Shown piece by piece: positions 1-5,199 of a stretch of 7,691 bases of DNA. The stretch lies in contig DENJ01000031.1 in the NCBI GenBank assembly GCA_002359635.1, forward strand, positions 1 to 7,691, given 5' to 3'. Under the pieces are notes generated by a model. That model had not been told where the DNA came from and searched no databases. It saw only the letters and a list, made by a program, of their open reading frames with translations. The DNA comes from Burkholderiales bacterium UBA2647. GTDB taxonomy: Bacteria > Pseudomonadota > Gammaproteobacteria > Burkholderiales > Burkholderiaceae_E. Position numbers and translations under genes: made by a program. Numbering within the stretch: the first letter of the stretch is position 1; every line of letters begins with the position of its first letter.

Positions 1-772
1 CGACCGCCTGCCAAGAAGTTACCTCAAAGCCGGCAATACCGCTTTCAATCATGGTGGGCACATTGGGTAACTGAGGCATACGCTCGGCTGAAGTCACTGC
101 TAAAGCTTTCATCTTGCCGGCGCGAATCAGGGGTACGACTGTTCCGAAATTTTGGAAGGACGCCTCAATTTGACCTGCCATGATGTCGGCCTGCGCTGCT
201 GCGCCACCTCGATAGGGGATGTGGACACCGAAGGTATTGGTCTGCTGTTTGAAGAGCTCTGCAGAGAGGTGGTCGCTCGAACCGGAACCTGATGAGCCAT
301 AGGAGATCTTTCCAGGATTCTTTTTCGCATACGCTACAAATTCTTTCAGGCTATTGGGCGGAAAGCCCGGCGGTGTGATGAGTACATTAGGTGTTCTGAT
401 GACGACCGTAATCGGATCAAAATCTTTCATCACGTTATAACGCGGATTACGATAAAGACCCATGTTGATCGAAAAAACACCGATGGAACCAACCATGATG
501 GTGTAGCCGTCAGCCGGCGATTTAGCCAATGCCTCTGCAGCAATTGAACCGTTGGCGCCCGGGCGGTTCTCGACCACGGTTGTGTACCCGGCTTCATTGA
601 GCTTTTGCGCAACAGCCCTGGCGACGATATCGCTTGTACCGCCGGCAACAAAGGGCACAAGGATTTTTACAGGCTTACTTGGATAGCCTTGGGCGTTGGC
701 CTTTGCTGCCCCAAGCGCAAGACCGATGAAGAGAAATCCAACAAGACACAGCACATCAGCAAATCGTTTCAT
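1..772 (-). CDS. Bug/TctC-family periplasmic solute-binding protein (3' end outside window)
   Basis: Periplasmic binding protein of the tripartite tricarboxylate transporter (TTT) type, which captures a small organic acid or related ligand for a TctAB-like membrane permease. The 257 visible residues form an uninterrupted reading frame running off the window; the family is usually about 320-330 residues, so roughly the last fifth is missing. Residues 1-27 are a signal peptide (KR n-region, hydrophobic core, AKANA before the likely cleavage site). Family hallmarks follow: YPSKPVKILVPFVAGGTSD near 30-48, VENRPGANGS near 67-76, ADGYTIMVG near 86-94, a YGSSGSGSSDH stretch, then HIPYRGGAAAQADIMAGQ and LPNVPTMIESG. 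An in-frame ATG exists 10 codons upstream at 802; neither start has a clear Shine-Dalgarno, and I prefer 772 because it gives a normal signal peptide. Ligand unknown; no permease genes are visible. Family assignment is firm, start uncertain. Confidence 0.93.
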   Translation of the reverse strand, partial: MKRFADVLCLVGFLFIGLALGAAKANAQGYPSKPVKILVPFVAGGTSDIVARAVAQKLNEAGYTTVVENRPGANGSIAAEALAKSPADGYTIMVGSIGVFSINMGLYRNPRYNVMKDFDPITVVIRTPNVLITPPGFPPNSLKEFVAYAKKNPGKISYGSSGSGSSDHLSAELFKQQTNTFGVHIPYRGGAAAQADIMAGQIEASFQNFGTVVPLIRAGKMKALAVTSAERMPQLPNVPTMIESGIAGFEVTSWQAV

Positions 773-923
773 GGCAGACCGAATCGTCGCCTTGGGCGAC
801 ATTAACGTTGAAAACCAAATGATGCGGGAAATTGCGCCCCATGAAAAGCCAGGGCCCTGATGTTGCAACGGAACACGCCTAGGGCCAAGAGCTGGAAGCA
901 GGACATGTCTGGGAGCACCTGGC
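773..923. other. intergenic region between the sulfur operon and the Bug gene
   Basis: About 150 bases lie between the TTG-started small gene and the Bug gene. In the minus-strand transcript a 6-bp stem can form (GGCCCT at 886-881 with AGGGCC at 858-853, 22-base loop), followed shortly by TTTT. The loop is long and the T tract short, so it is only a weak terminator candidate. I see no convincing sigma70 promoter for the Bug gene, so whether that gene is read through from the operon or has its own promoter cannot be decided by eye. Confidence 0.4.
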
Positions 924-1109
924 TTAGGAAATCGCAAATGTGATGATGTCTTTGACAATCCATCCTGAAAAGCCTGTTCCTAAAACGATAAACATCCAAA
1001 GTTTTCCAACGCTTGGAACGTTCGCTTCTTTAGCAACCATCGCAATCACGAACAACATGTAGCCGATAAGGCCATAAATCCCTAAATGTGTGAGTAACTC
1101 GACGTCCAA
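924..1109 (-). CDS. small two-helix membrane protein, DUF2788-like (TTG start)
   Basis: A 61-residue protein with two predicted membrane helices, about residues 9-25 (GIYGLIGYMLFVIAMVA) and 38-58 (LWMFIVLGTGFSGWIVKDII), joined by a short polar link (KEANVPSVGK). The pattern YMxF, then AKE, then GK, then an aromatic/aliphatic helix ending GWIVKDII resembles the uncharacterised DUF2788 family of proteobacterial small membrane proteins; this is from memory of the family pattern and is moderate at best. The start is TTG at 1109-1107, supported by AAGGA at 1121-1117 with a 7-base spacer. That Shine-Dalgarno overlaps the stop codon of the SulP gene, which ends 11 bases upstream, so the gene is almost certainly the last cistron of the sulfur operon and translationally linked to it. 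The function is unknown; context suggests a role with the SulP or YeeE-type transporters. It is easily missed because it is short and starts with TTG. Confidence 0.72.
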   Translation of the reverse strand: MDVELLTHLGIYGLIGYMLFVIAMVAKEANVPSVGKLWMFIVLGTGFSGWIVKDIITFAIS

Positions 1110-1116
1110 ATCTTTA

Positions 1117-1122
1117 TCCTTT
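1117..1122 (-). promoter_or_regulatory. Shine-Dalgarno deciding the TTG start of the small membrane protein
   Basis: AAAGGA on the minus strand, ending 7 bases before TTG at 1109-1107. Its first bases are shared with the TAA stop of the SulP gene (1123-1121), a close-coupled arrangement also used between the two YeeE-type genes. No in-frame ATG lies at a comparable distance. Confidence 0.65.
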
Positions 1123-2866
1123 ATGAAGGAGTCCCTTCAATCACCTCAGGTGTCAGGGCTTGAATGGCTTGATAACTGGTCAGGAATACCTTGCCTTGCA
1201 GGTGCTGGAAAAACTCACTTCGTTCGAGCTTGTCCATCACCGGTCCTTTGATCTCTGAAAAGTGCAGGGCAATGCCAGAGGTGTTTAAGCGACTTGCGAT
1301 AGCTTCTAAACTTTCTAAAGCGCTTGCATCAATGTCATTCACCGCAGAGCACTGCAACAGCACATGTTCAAGCTGCGGCCTGAGCGCAACTTCGGCGTTG
1401 ATGCGGTCCTCGATAGCGCGTGCGTTGGCAAAAAACATGCTGGCATCGACGCGCAGACAAACGAGTCTTGGGCTCACGGCAACCTGGTGACGGTTCACAT
1501 TACGGAAATGCTCGGTCCCTGCCAGCAAGCCCACCGTTGCAATATGTGGGCGACTGGCTCGGAACAAAAAGAGTCCCCAGGACACAAGCACACCCAACAC
1601 CAAACCGCTTTCGACACCAAGTATTAAGGTGGAAAACAAGGTTGTGGCCACCGCTATGAAATCGAGTTTGGAGAACCGCCAAGTTGACTTGAGCACGCTC
1701 AAGTCAACCAGGGAAAGTACGGCGACAACAATCGTCGCTGCCAAGATCGCTTGGGGCAGGTAATAGAGCGCTGGGGTTAGAAAGAGCGAGGCAAGCGTAA
1801 TCCCCGCTGCGGTGTAGACGCCGGCTGCAGGGGTAAGCGCGCCAGCATCAAAGTTAACCACGGAACGTGCAAATCCACCGGTGACTGGAAAGCCCCCCGT
1901 GAAAGAGGCGGACAAATTGCTTGCACCGAGTGCCACCAACTCTTGATCGGGATCGATGCGCTGACGGCGTTTTGCAGCGAGCGTTTGGCCGACTGATACC
2001 GACTCCACAAAGCCGACAACGCTGATCAGTAAGGCCGGCACGAGAAGCTCTTGCCATAGCGCTAGGTCCCAGAGCGGTGCGGTAAGCGGCGGGAACCCCT
2101 GAGGCACCGTGCCAACCAGCTTCATGCCCTGGCCCTGCCAGTCCAAGCCCCAAGCCAGTCCACTGCTGATGCCGATCGCCCCGACCGGTCCAGCTTTGGC
2201 GATGATGTCGGCAAGTCGCAAGGGTATGCCGATGCGGATAAGAAGCGGCTTGAGGCCCTTGCGAACCCAGAACAGAAAAACAAGGGCAACAATTCCTAAG
2301 AGCAGCGTGAGCCCGTGCGTGTTGGGCGCCTGCTGAAATAAGGCAAGGAGCAAGTCGAGAAAATCGTGGCCCTCTGCCTTCACCCCCATGATCGTTTTCA
2401 TTTGGCTCAGGGCAATCAAAAGGCCTGAAGCTGAAATGAAGCCTGAAATCACCGGATGACTCAGGAAGTTCGCCAAAAATCCCAAGCGCAACAGGCCCAT
2501 GACAAGCAACATGGCTCCCGACAAAAAGGCCAAGGTCAAGGCGACCTGCCAGTAGGCGTGGGTGCCGGATGCTGCATGTTCAGCCACGGTGGCTGCGGTC
2601 ATCAGCGACACCACAGCCACGGGGCCCACGGCTAGCACCCGGCTGCTTCCAAACACGGCATAACACAACAAGGGCGCCACGCTCGCGTACAAACCAACCT
2701 CAGGGGGAAGTCCAGCAAGCATGGCATAGGCCAAGCTTTGCGGGATCAACATCATGGTGACGATCAGCGCTGCCACGAAATCGCCGGCAAAGGTCTCAAG
2801 CCTGTACTGTCGGCCCCAGTCGAGCAGCGGCATCGAAGGCAGCCACCGAGCGGTCGAATTCGCCAT
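1121..2866 (-). CDS. SulP-family inorganic anion transporter with STAS domain
   Basis: Inner-membrane anion transporter of the SulP (SLC26-like) family, 581 residues, the usual full length. The membrane domain spans about residues 25-437. It contains the diagnostic first-helix block IPQSLAYAMLAGLPPEVGLY (41-60), GPVAVVSLMT (81-90), the ESVSVGQTLAAKR segment (288-300) and FPVTGGFARSVVNFDAGA (326-343). Residues about 466-572 form a cytoplasmic STAS domain, including VNDIDASALESLE (509-521), the loop equivalent to the phosphoacceptor loop of anti-sigma antagonists, here with Ser at 515. ATG at 2866 has a modest AAGG Shine-Dalgarno 6 bases upstream and lies 14 bases after the PmpB-like gene. SulP members carry sulfate, bicarbonate, dicarboxylates or other anions, and sequence alone does not settle the substrate. 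Its place behind bigR and pmpAB suggests sulfate or sulfite handling, possibly disposing of the sulfite made by the divergent dioxygenase. That role is inference; the family call is firm. Confidence 0.93.
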   Translation of the reverse strand: MANSTARWLPSMPLLDWGRQYRLETFAGDFVAALIVTMMLIPQSLAYAMLAGLPPEVGLYASVAPLLCYAVFGSSRVLAVGPVAVVSLMTAATVAEHAASGTHAYWQVALTLAFLSGAMLLVMGLLRLGFLANFLSHPVISGFISASGLLIALSQMKTIMGVKAEGHDFLDLLLALFQQAPNTHGLTLLLGIVALVFLFWVRKGLKPLLIRIGIPLRLADIIAKAGPVGAIGISSGLAWGLDWQGQGMKLVGTVPQGFPPLTAPLWDLALWQELLVPALLISVVGFVESVSVGQTLAAKRRQRIDPDQELVALGASNLSASFTGGFPVTGGFARSVVNFDAGALTPAAGVYTAAGITLASLFLTPALYYLPQAILAATIVVAVLSLVDLSVLKSTWRFSKLDFIAVATTLFSTLILGVESGLVLGVLVSWGLFLFRASRPHIATVGLLAGTEHFRNVNRHQVAVSPRLVCLRVDASMFFANARAIEDRINAEVALRPQLEHVLLQCSAVNDIDASALESLEAIASRLNTSGIALHFSEIKGPVMDKLERSEFFQHLQGKVFLTSYQAIQALTPEVIEGTPS

Positions 2867-2880
2867 TGACAGCCTTGAGC

Positions 2881-3345
2881 TTAAACCGCGCTTAATTTGT
2901 TTTTGCGGGGTGTATGGACAAAACGGTCCATAAGTTCAAAACCCAGCATCCCAACCAGCATCGCCAGCACAAAGATGAACGCTTTCGGTTGGCCATCTGC
3001 CATCGACACAAGCGCAGGACCAGGGCAAAAGCCTGCCAATCCCCAACCCATGCCAAAGAGCAGACTACCGATCACCAAGGGTTTGTCCAAACGATGGACC
3101 GTTGGCAGTCGCAACACAGTACCCAGCAAGGTGACTGTTCGCTTCTTGGCGACGGTAAAGGCGAAAAAACCCACCAAGATCGCCCCGCCCATGACGAGTG
3201 CGAGCGAAGGATCCCAGGAGCCAAAGAGGTCGAGAAAGCCAATGACCTTGCCCGGATCGGTCATACCGGAGAGCATGAGGCCTAGGCCGAAGAGCAAACC
3301 CACCACAAACTCAACGAGACGGAAAAAATGGTTCGTATGCAGCAT
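2881..3345 (-). CDS. pmpB: half-size YeeE/YedE-family sulfur transporter, PmpB-like
   Basis: Membrane protein of 154 residues, about half the length of full YeeE thiosulfate transporters. It has roughly four hydrophobic segments (about 10-27, 47-66, 88-112, 122-141). The family signature LMLSGMTDPGKVIGFLDLF (23-41), followed by WDPSLALVMGGA (44-55), is clear, as is GMGWGLAGFCPGPALV (98-113) with the single Cys107, equivalent to the conserved cysteine proposed to relay sulfur species through YeeE-type channels. ATG at 3345 has AAGGA 6 bases upstream; this Shine-Dalgarno overlaps the TAA stop of the PmpA-like gene, leaving a 9-base gap, so the two are coupled. It probably pairs with its upstream neighbour to make a complete transporter for thiosulfate, sulfide or another reduced sulfur species (inference from the PmpA/PmpB and YeeE precedents). 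The symbol follows the PmpAB naming and is by family and synteny. Confidence 0.88.
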   Translation of the reverse strand: MLHTNHFFRLVEFVVGLLFGLGLMLSGMTDPGKVIGFLDLFGSWDPSLALVMGGAILVGFFAFTVAKKRTVTLLGTVLRLPTVHRLDKPLVIGSLLFGMGWGLAGFCPGPALVSMADGQPKAFIFVLAMLVGMLGFELMDRFVHTPRKNKLSAV

Positions 3346-3354
3346 GTGTATTCC

Positions 3355-3798
3355 TTAAACAGCGACCAGGTGGCGCATGAGGTAGACGATGGCAAAACCA
3401 GCGCTCATGAATGAGGCGGTTGCCAGCAGTGAGCGAGGGGACAGCCGCGATAAACCGCAAACCCCGTGACCGCTTGTGCATCCCGAGGCATAGCGTGTGC
3501 CGATGCCGACCAACAGGCCGGCCGCGACAACCATCCAGTTGCTCGCCTCAATGCGGGGCGCGTTGATGTACTGGGCCGGCATCAAGGCATGAAAAACCGT
3601 GGGTGCAGCGAACAATCCCAAAAGAAAAGCAAGGCGCCAGGCGGCATCACCGGAGCGCGGCGGCATGAAGCCGCCCAGGATGCCACTGATGCCTAAGATG
3701 CGGCCGTTCAATAAGATAAACATGGCAGCGGCAAGGCCTAAAACAATGCCGCCAGCAAAAGATGCAAAGGGTGTGAAATGCGTCCAGTCCAAAGTCAT
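3355..3798 (-). CDS. pmpA: half-size YeeE/YedE-family sulfur transporter, PmpA-like
   Basis: Membrane protein of 147 residues with about four hydrophobic stretches (11-29, 52-71, 87-101, 124-140). The first carries the GGIVLGLAAAMFILLNGRILGISGI pattern of YeeE/YedE proteins (16-40). The central signature GIGTRYASGCTSGHGVCGLSRLSPRSL (98-124) holds Cys107 and Cys114; cysteines in this GCTSGHGxCG loop are the conserved sulfur-handling residues of the family. The ATG at 3798 overlaps the TGA stop of the BigR-type gene by 4 bases (ATGA), with GGAG 7 bases upstream, so it is translationally coupled to the regulator. It precedes the PmpB-like gene by 9 bases, and the pair resembles a full-length YeeE split in two. 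Likely role: uptake of reduced sulfur across the inner membrane, under the control of the adjacent repressor. The exact substrate cannot be read from sequence. Confidence 0.89.
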   Translation of the reverse strand: MTLDWTHFTPFASFAGGIVLGLAAAMFILLNGRILGISGILGGFMPPRSGDAAWRLAFLLGLFAAPTVFHALMPAQYINAPRIEASNWMVVAAGLLVGIGTRYASGCTSGHGVCGLSRLSPRSLLATASFMSAGFAIVYLMRHLVAV

Positions 3799-4118
3799 GT
3801 TGAGGCTCCAGGTCTACAAAACTGTTCAAACAATACGGTCATCACCGCCATAGCCTGTGGGCTTGAGATTTGGTAGTAAATGTTTTTTCCATCACGGCGT
3901 GTTGTTACAAGCGCTTCTTCACGTAAAACAGTAAGTTGTTGAGAGAGGGTGGGCTGAACGATTCCCAGTATCTCTTCCAACTCACCGACCCGTTTTTCAC
4001 CTTGCGTCAATTGGCACAACAGTAACAATCGATCGGGGTTTGCCAGCACTTTCATGAGCCGGCAGGCAAGCCTTGCTGATGCCTTCATTGCCTCGAGATC
4101 TAAGGTGGTCGTGTCCAC
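3795..4118 (-). CDS. bigR: ArsR-family persulfide-sensing repressor, BigR/SqrR/YgaV type
   Basis: Winged helix-turn-helix repressor of 107 residues. ANPDRLLLLCQLTQGEKRVGELEEILGIVQPTLSQQLTVLREEALVTTRRDGKNIYYQI (26-84) holds the helix-turn-helix recognition helix (QPTLSQQLTVLRE) and the beta wing (TRRDGKNIYY). Cys35 and Cys101 lie 66 residues apart, exactly as I recall for the redox pair of Xylella BigR (42/108) and Rhodobacter SqrR (41/107), which form a disulfide or polysulfide bridge and leave DNA when persulfide rises. A third cysteine, Cys19, lies in the N-terminal helix. The ELCVCD-type metal site of classical arsenic or metal sensors is absent. The start is GTG at 4118-4116, supported by AAGGAG with an 8-base spacer. 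It is the first gene of the operon and divergent from the blh-like gene, so it probably represses both units, including itself, from the shared dyad. Family very likely; ligand specificity is by homology. Confidence 0.92.
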   Translation of the reverse strand: MDTTTLDLEAMKASARLACRLMKVLANPDRLLLLCQLTQGEKRVGELEEILGIVQPTLSQQLTVLREEALVTTRRDGKNIYYQISSPQAMAVMTVLFEQFCRPGAST

Positions 4119-4126
4119 GCGTGTGA

Positions 4127-4132
4127 CTCCTT
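4127..4132 (-). promoter_or_regulatory. Shine-Dalgarno deciding the GTG start of the BigR-type gene
   Basis: AAGGAG on the minus strand, 8 bases before GTG at 4118-4116. The next in-frame Met is codon 11 and would remove part of the N-terminal helix, so the GTG is preferred. Confidence 0.75.
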
Positions 4133-4153
4133 GTTTTTACTTTGCCTGAAGAT

Positions 4154-4182
4154 ATTCTATTGACTTTCATACTATTTGTCAA
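4154..4182 (-). promoter_or_regulatory. sigma70-type promoter for the bigR-pmpA-pmpB-sulP operon
   Basis: On the minus strand a perfect -35 TTGACA (4182-4177), a 17-base spacer (4176-4160) and a -10 TAGAAT (4159-4154, 5 of 6 to consensus). Transcription would start near 4147, giving a leader of about 30 bases that holds the AAGGAG of the GTG-started regulator gene. The start site is estimated from spacing, not measured. Confidence 0.72.
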
Positions 4183-4188
4183 TAAAAT
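4160..4188 (+). promoter_or_regulatory. sigma70-type promoter for the persulfide dioxygenase gene
   Basis: A -35 TTGACT (4160-4165, 5 of 6), a 17-base spacer (4166-4182) and a -10 TAAAAT (4183-4188, 5 of 6). Transcription would begin near 4195, giving a leader of only about 23 bases. The site overlaps almost completely with the opposite-strand promoter, so RNA polymerase could occupy only one of the two at a time. Confidence 0.72.
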
Positions 4189-4206
4189 ATAAATATATAA
4201 TGTAAA

Positions 4207-4217
4207 GGGAGCCTCCC
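4207..4217 (+). promoter_or_regulatory. ribosome-binding site within a small palindrome before the dioxygenase gene
   Basis: GGGAG at 4207-4211 (part of AAAGGGAG) lies 6 bases before the ATG at 4218 and is followed by CCTCCC, giving GGGAG-C-CTCCC. Allowing a 3-base loop, a 4-bp GGGA/TCCC stem could form over the Shine-Dalgarno. The stem is short, so it may only modestly damp translation. Confidence 0.5.
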
Positions 4218-5093
4218 ATGAGCAAAAACGCGATCAATCCCCAAGTCCAGGGGCTATTCGATCCGACCACTTGGACCGTGACCTATGTGGTCTACGAAAA
4301 GCCAGGCTCTGCCTGCGCCATCATTGACTCGGTGCTTGACTATGACCCCAAGTCAGGCCGTACCAGCCATCGATCGGCAGACCAGGTGATCGAATTCATT
4401 AAGGCTAAGGATTTAACGGTCGCTTGGATTTTGGAAACCCATGCCCATGCTGACCACCTGACGGCTGCACCCTACTTGAAGCAAGCGCTCGGCGGCCGAA
4501 CTGCCATCGGTGATCACATCAGCGGCGTACAAAAAGTGTTCAAAGGCATCTTCAACATGGAGGCCGATTTCGAGGTTGACGGATCCCAGTTTGATCATCT
4601 TTTTAAGGATGGCGAAAGCTTTCAAGTGGGTGCGCTCACGGGCCACATCATGTATGTGCCAGGCCACACGCCGGCATGCGTGGCCTATCAAATCGGGGAC
4701 GCCGTCTTCATCGGCGACACCTTGTTCATGCCTGACGTGGGGACGGCGCGTTGCGATTTTCCCGGTGGCGATGCCAAAACCTTATTCGCCTCGGTGCAGA
4801 AAATTTTGAGTTTGCCCCCTGAAACCCGCCTCTTCATGTGTCACGACTACCCGCCCAATAATCGCCCGGTTGCCTTCGAGACCACGGTGGCAGATCAAAA
4901 AGCCAAGAACATCCATGTGCATGACGGGATCAGCGAGGAAGCCTTTGTGGCGATGCGAACCAAGCGTGATGCAAGCTTGGAAATGCCGGTGCTTATCTTG
5001 CCTGCGGTGCAAATCAATATCCGTGCAGGCGAATTGCCGCCCAAAGAGGATAACGGTATTGCTTACGCCAAGATCCCGTTGAATGCGCTTTGA
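4218..5093 (+). CDS. blh: metallo-beta-lactamase-fold persulfide dioxygenase, Blh/ETHE1 type
   Basis: Cytoplasmic non-heme iron enzyme of 291 residues that probably oxidises glutathione persulfide to sulfite and glutathione. The metallo-beta-lactamase motif THAHADH is at 74-80 (His75, His77, Asp79, His80). His150 in VPGHTP, Asp167 in FIGDTLF and His209 in FMCHDY complete the usual set; in ETHE1-type dioxygenases the iron is held by two His and one Asp, here predicted as His75, His150 and Asp167. The DVGTARCDFPGGDA segment (173-186) is characteristic of the persulfide dioxygenase branch and places Arg178 and Asp180 near the glutathione site. There is no fused rhodanese domain; the length fits Xylella Blh. 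Its ATG has a GGGAG site 6 bases upstream. It is divergent from the bigR-type operon and shares its control dyad, as expected for the sulfide-detoxification enzyme of that regulon. A glyoxalase II role is possible for the fold but less likely given the motif and neighbours. Confidence 0.92.
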   Translation: MSKNAINPQVQGLFDPTTWTVTYVVYEKPGSACAIIDSVLDYDPKSGRTSHRSADQVIEFIKAKDLTVAWILETHAHADHLTAAPYLKQALGGRTAIGDHISGVQKVFKGIFNMEADFEVDGSQFDHLFKDGESFQVGALTGHIMYVPGHTPACVAYQIGDAVFIGDTLFMPDVGTARCDFPGGDAKTLFASVQKILSLPPETRLFMCHDYPPNNRPVAFETTVADQKAKNIHVHDGISEEAFVAMRTKRDASLEMPVLILPAVQINIRAGELPPKEDNGIAYAKIPLNAL

Positions 5094-5199
5094 GAAGCCC
5101 GGCTGTGTTGGCGACTAGGGCAAGAGAAATCGGCTCGACTCGCCGTGAGGGGGCATTGCTTTCACCGGCAAGATTTGTTGTGGTCGACGCGCTTCGCGT
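5094..5199. other. convergent intergenic region with GC-rich stem, no clear terminator
   Basis: This gap separates the ends of the dioxygenase gene (plus) and the acyltransferase gene (minus). Near its right edge CGACGC (5185-5190) can pair with GCGTCG (5210-5215), or alternatively ACGCG (5187-5191) with CGCGT (5195-5199) around a CTT loop. Neither is followed by a T tract on either strand, so I do not call an intrinsic terminator, although a convergent end would be expected to need one. Confidence 0.35.

Larger units (their letters stand above)
4152..4190. promoter_or_regulatory. 39-bp dyad, candidate BigR operator controlling both divergent units
   Basis: Inverted repeat with left arm ATATTCTATTGAC (4152-4164) and right arm GTCAATAAAATAT (4178-4190). 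The reverse complement of the right arm matches the left arm at 12 of 13 positions; the 13-base spacer is 4165-4177. It lies midway between the bigR-type and blh-type start codons and covers the -35 and -10 hexamers of both promoters, so a bound dimer would block both. BigR is known to bind an AT-rich palindrome over promoter elements. I have not matched this dyad to a published BigR box, so the regulator-site link is inference. Confidence 0.72.

Noticed and set aside
850..886. GC-rich stem (GGCCCT with AGGGCC) as an intrinsic terminator after the sulfur operon
   Set aside because: The loop is 22 bases, the stem only 6 bp and the following T run just four bases, so it falls short of a convincing Rho-independent terminator.
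802..999. Minus-strand 65-codon frame overlapping the small TTG-started gene
   Set aside because: It overlaps the better-supported frame 924-1109, which has a Shine-Dalgarno and two membrane helices; the 65-codon frame shows no domain and no start signal.
1191..1659. Several overlapping plus-strand open frames of 79-99 codons opposite the STAS end of the SulP gene
   Set aside because: Low-complexity translations with no recognisable fold, overlapping each other in different frames and lying opposite a well-supported gene.
2897..3358. Long plus-strand open frame (153 codons) opposite the PmpB-like gene
   Set aside because: Its translation is rich in Lys, Pro, Ser and Thr with no domain, and the opposite strand encodes a clear YeeE/YedE protein with conserved motifs. 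It is an antisense shadow.
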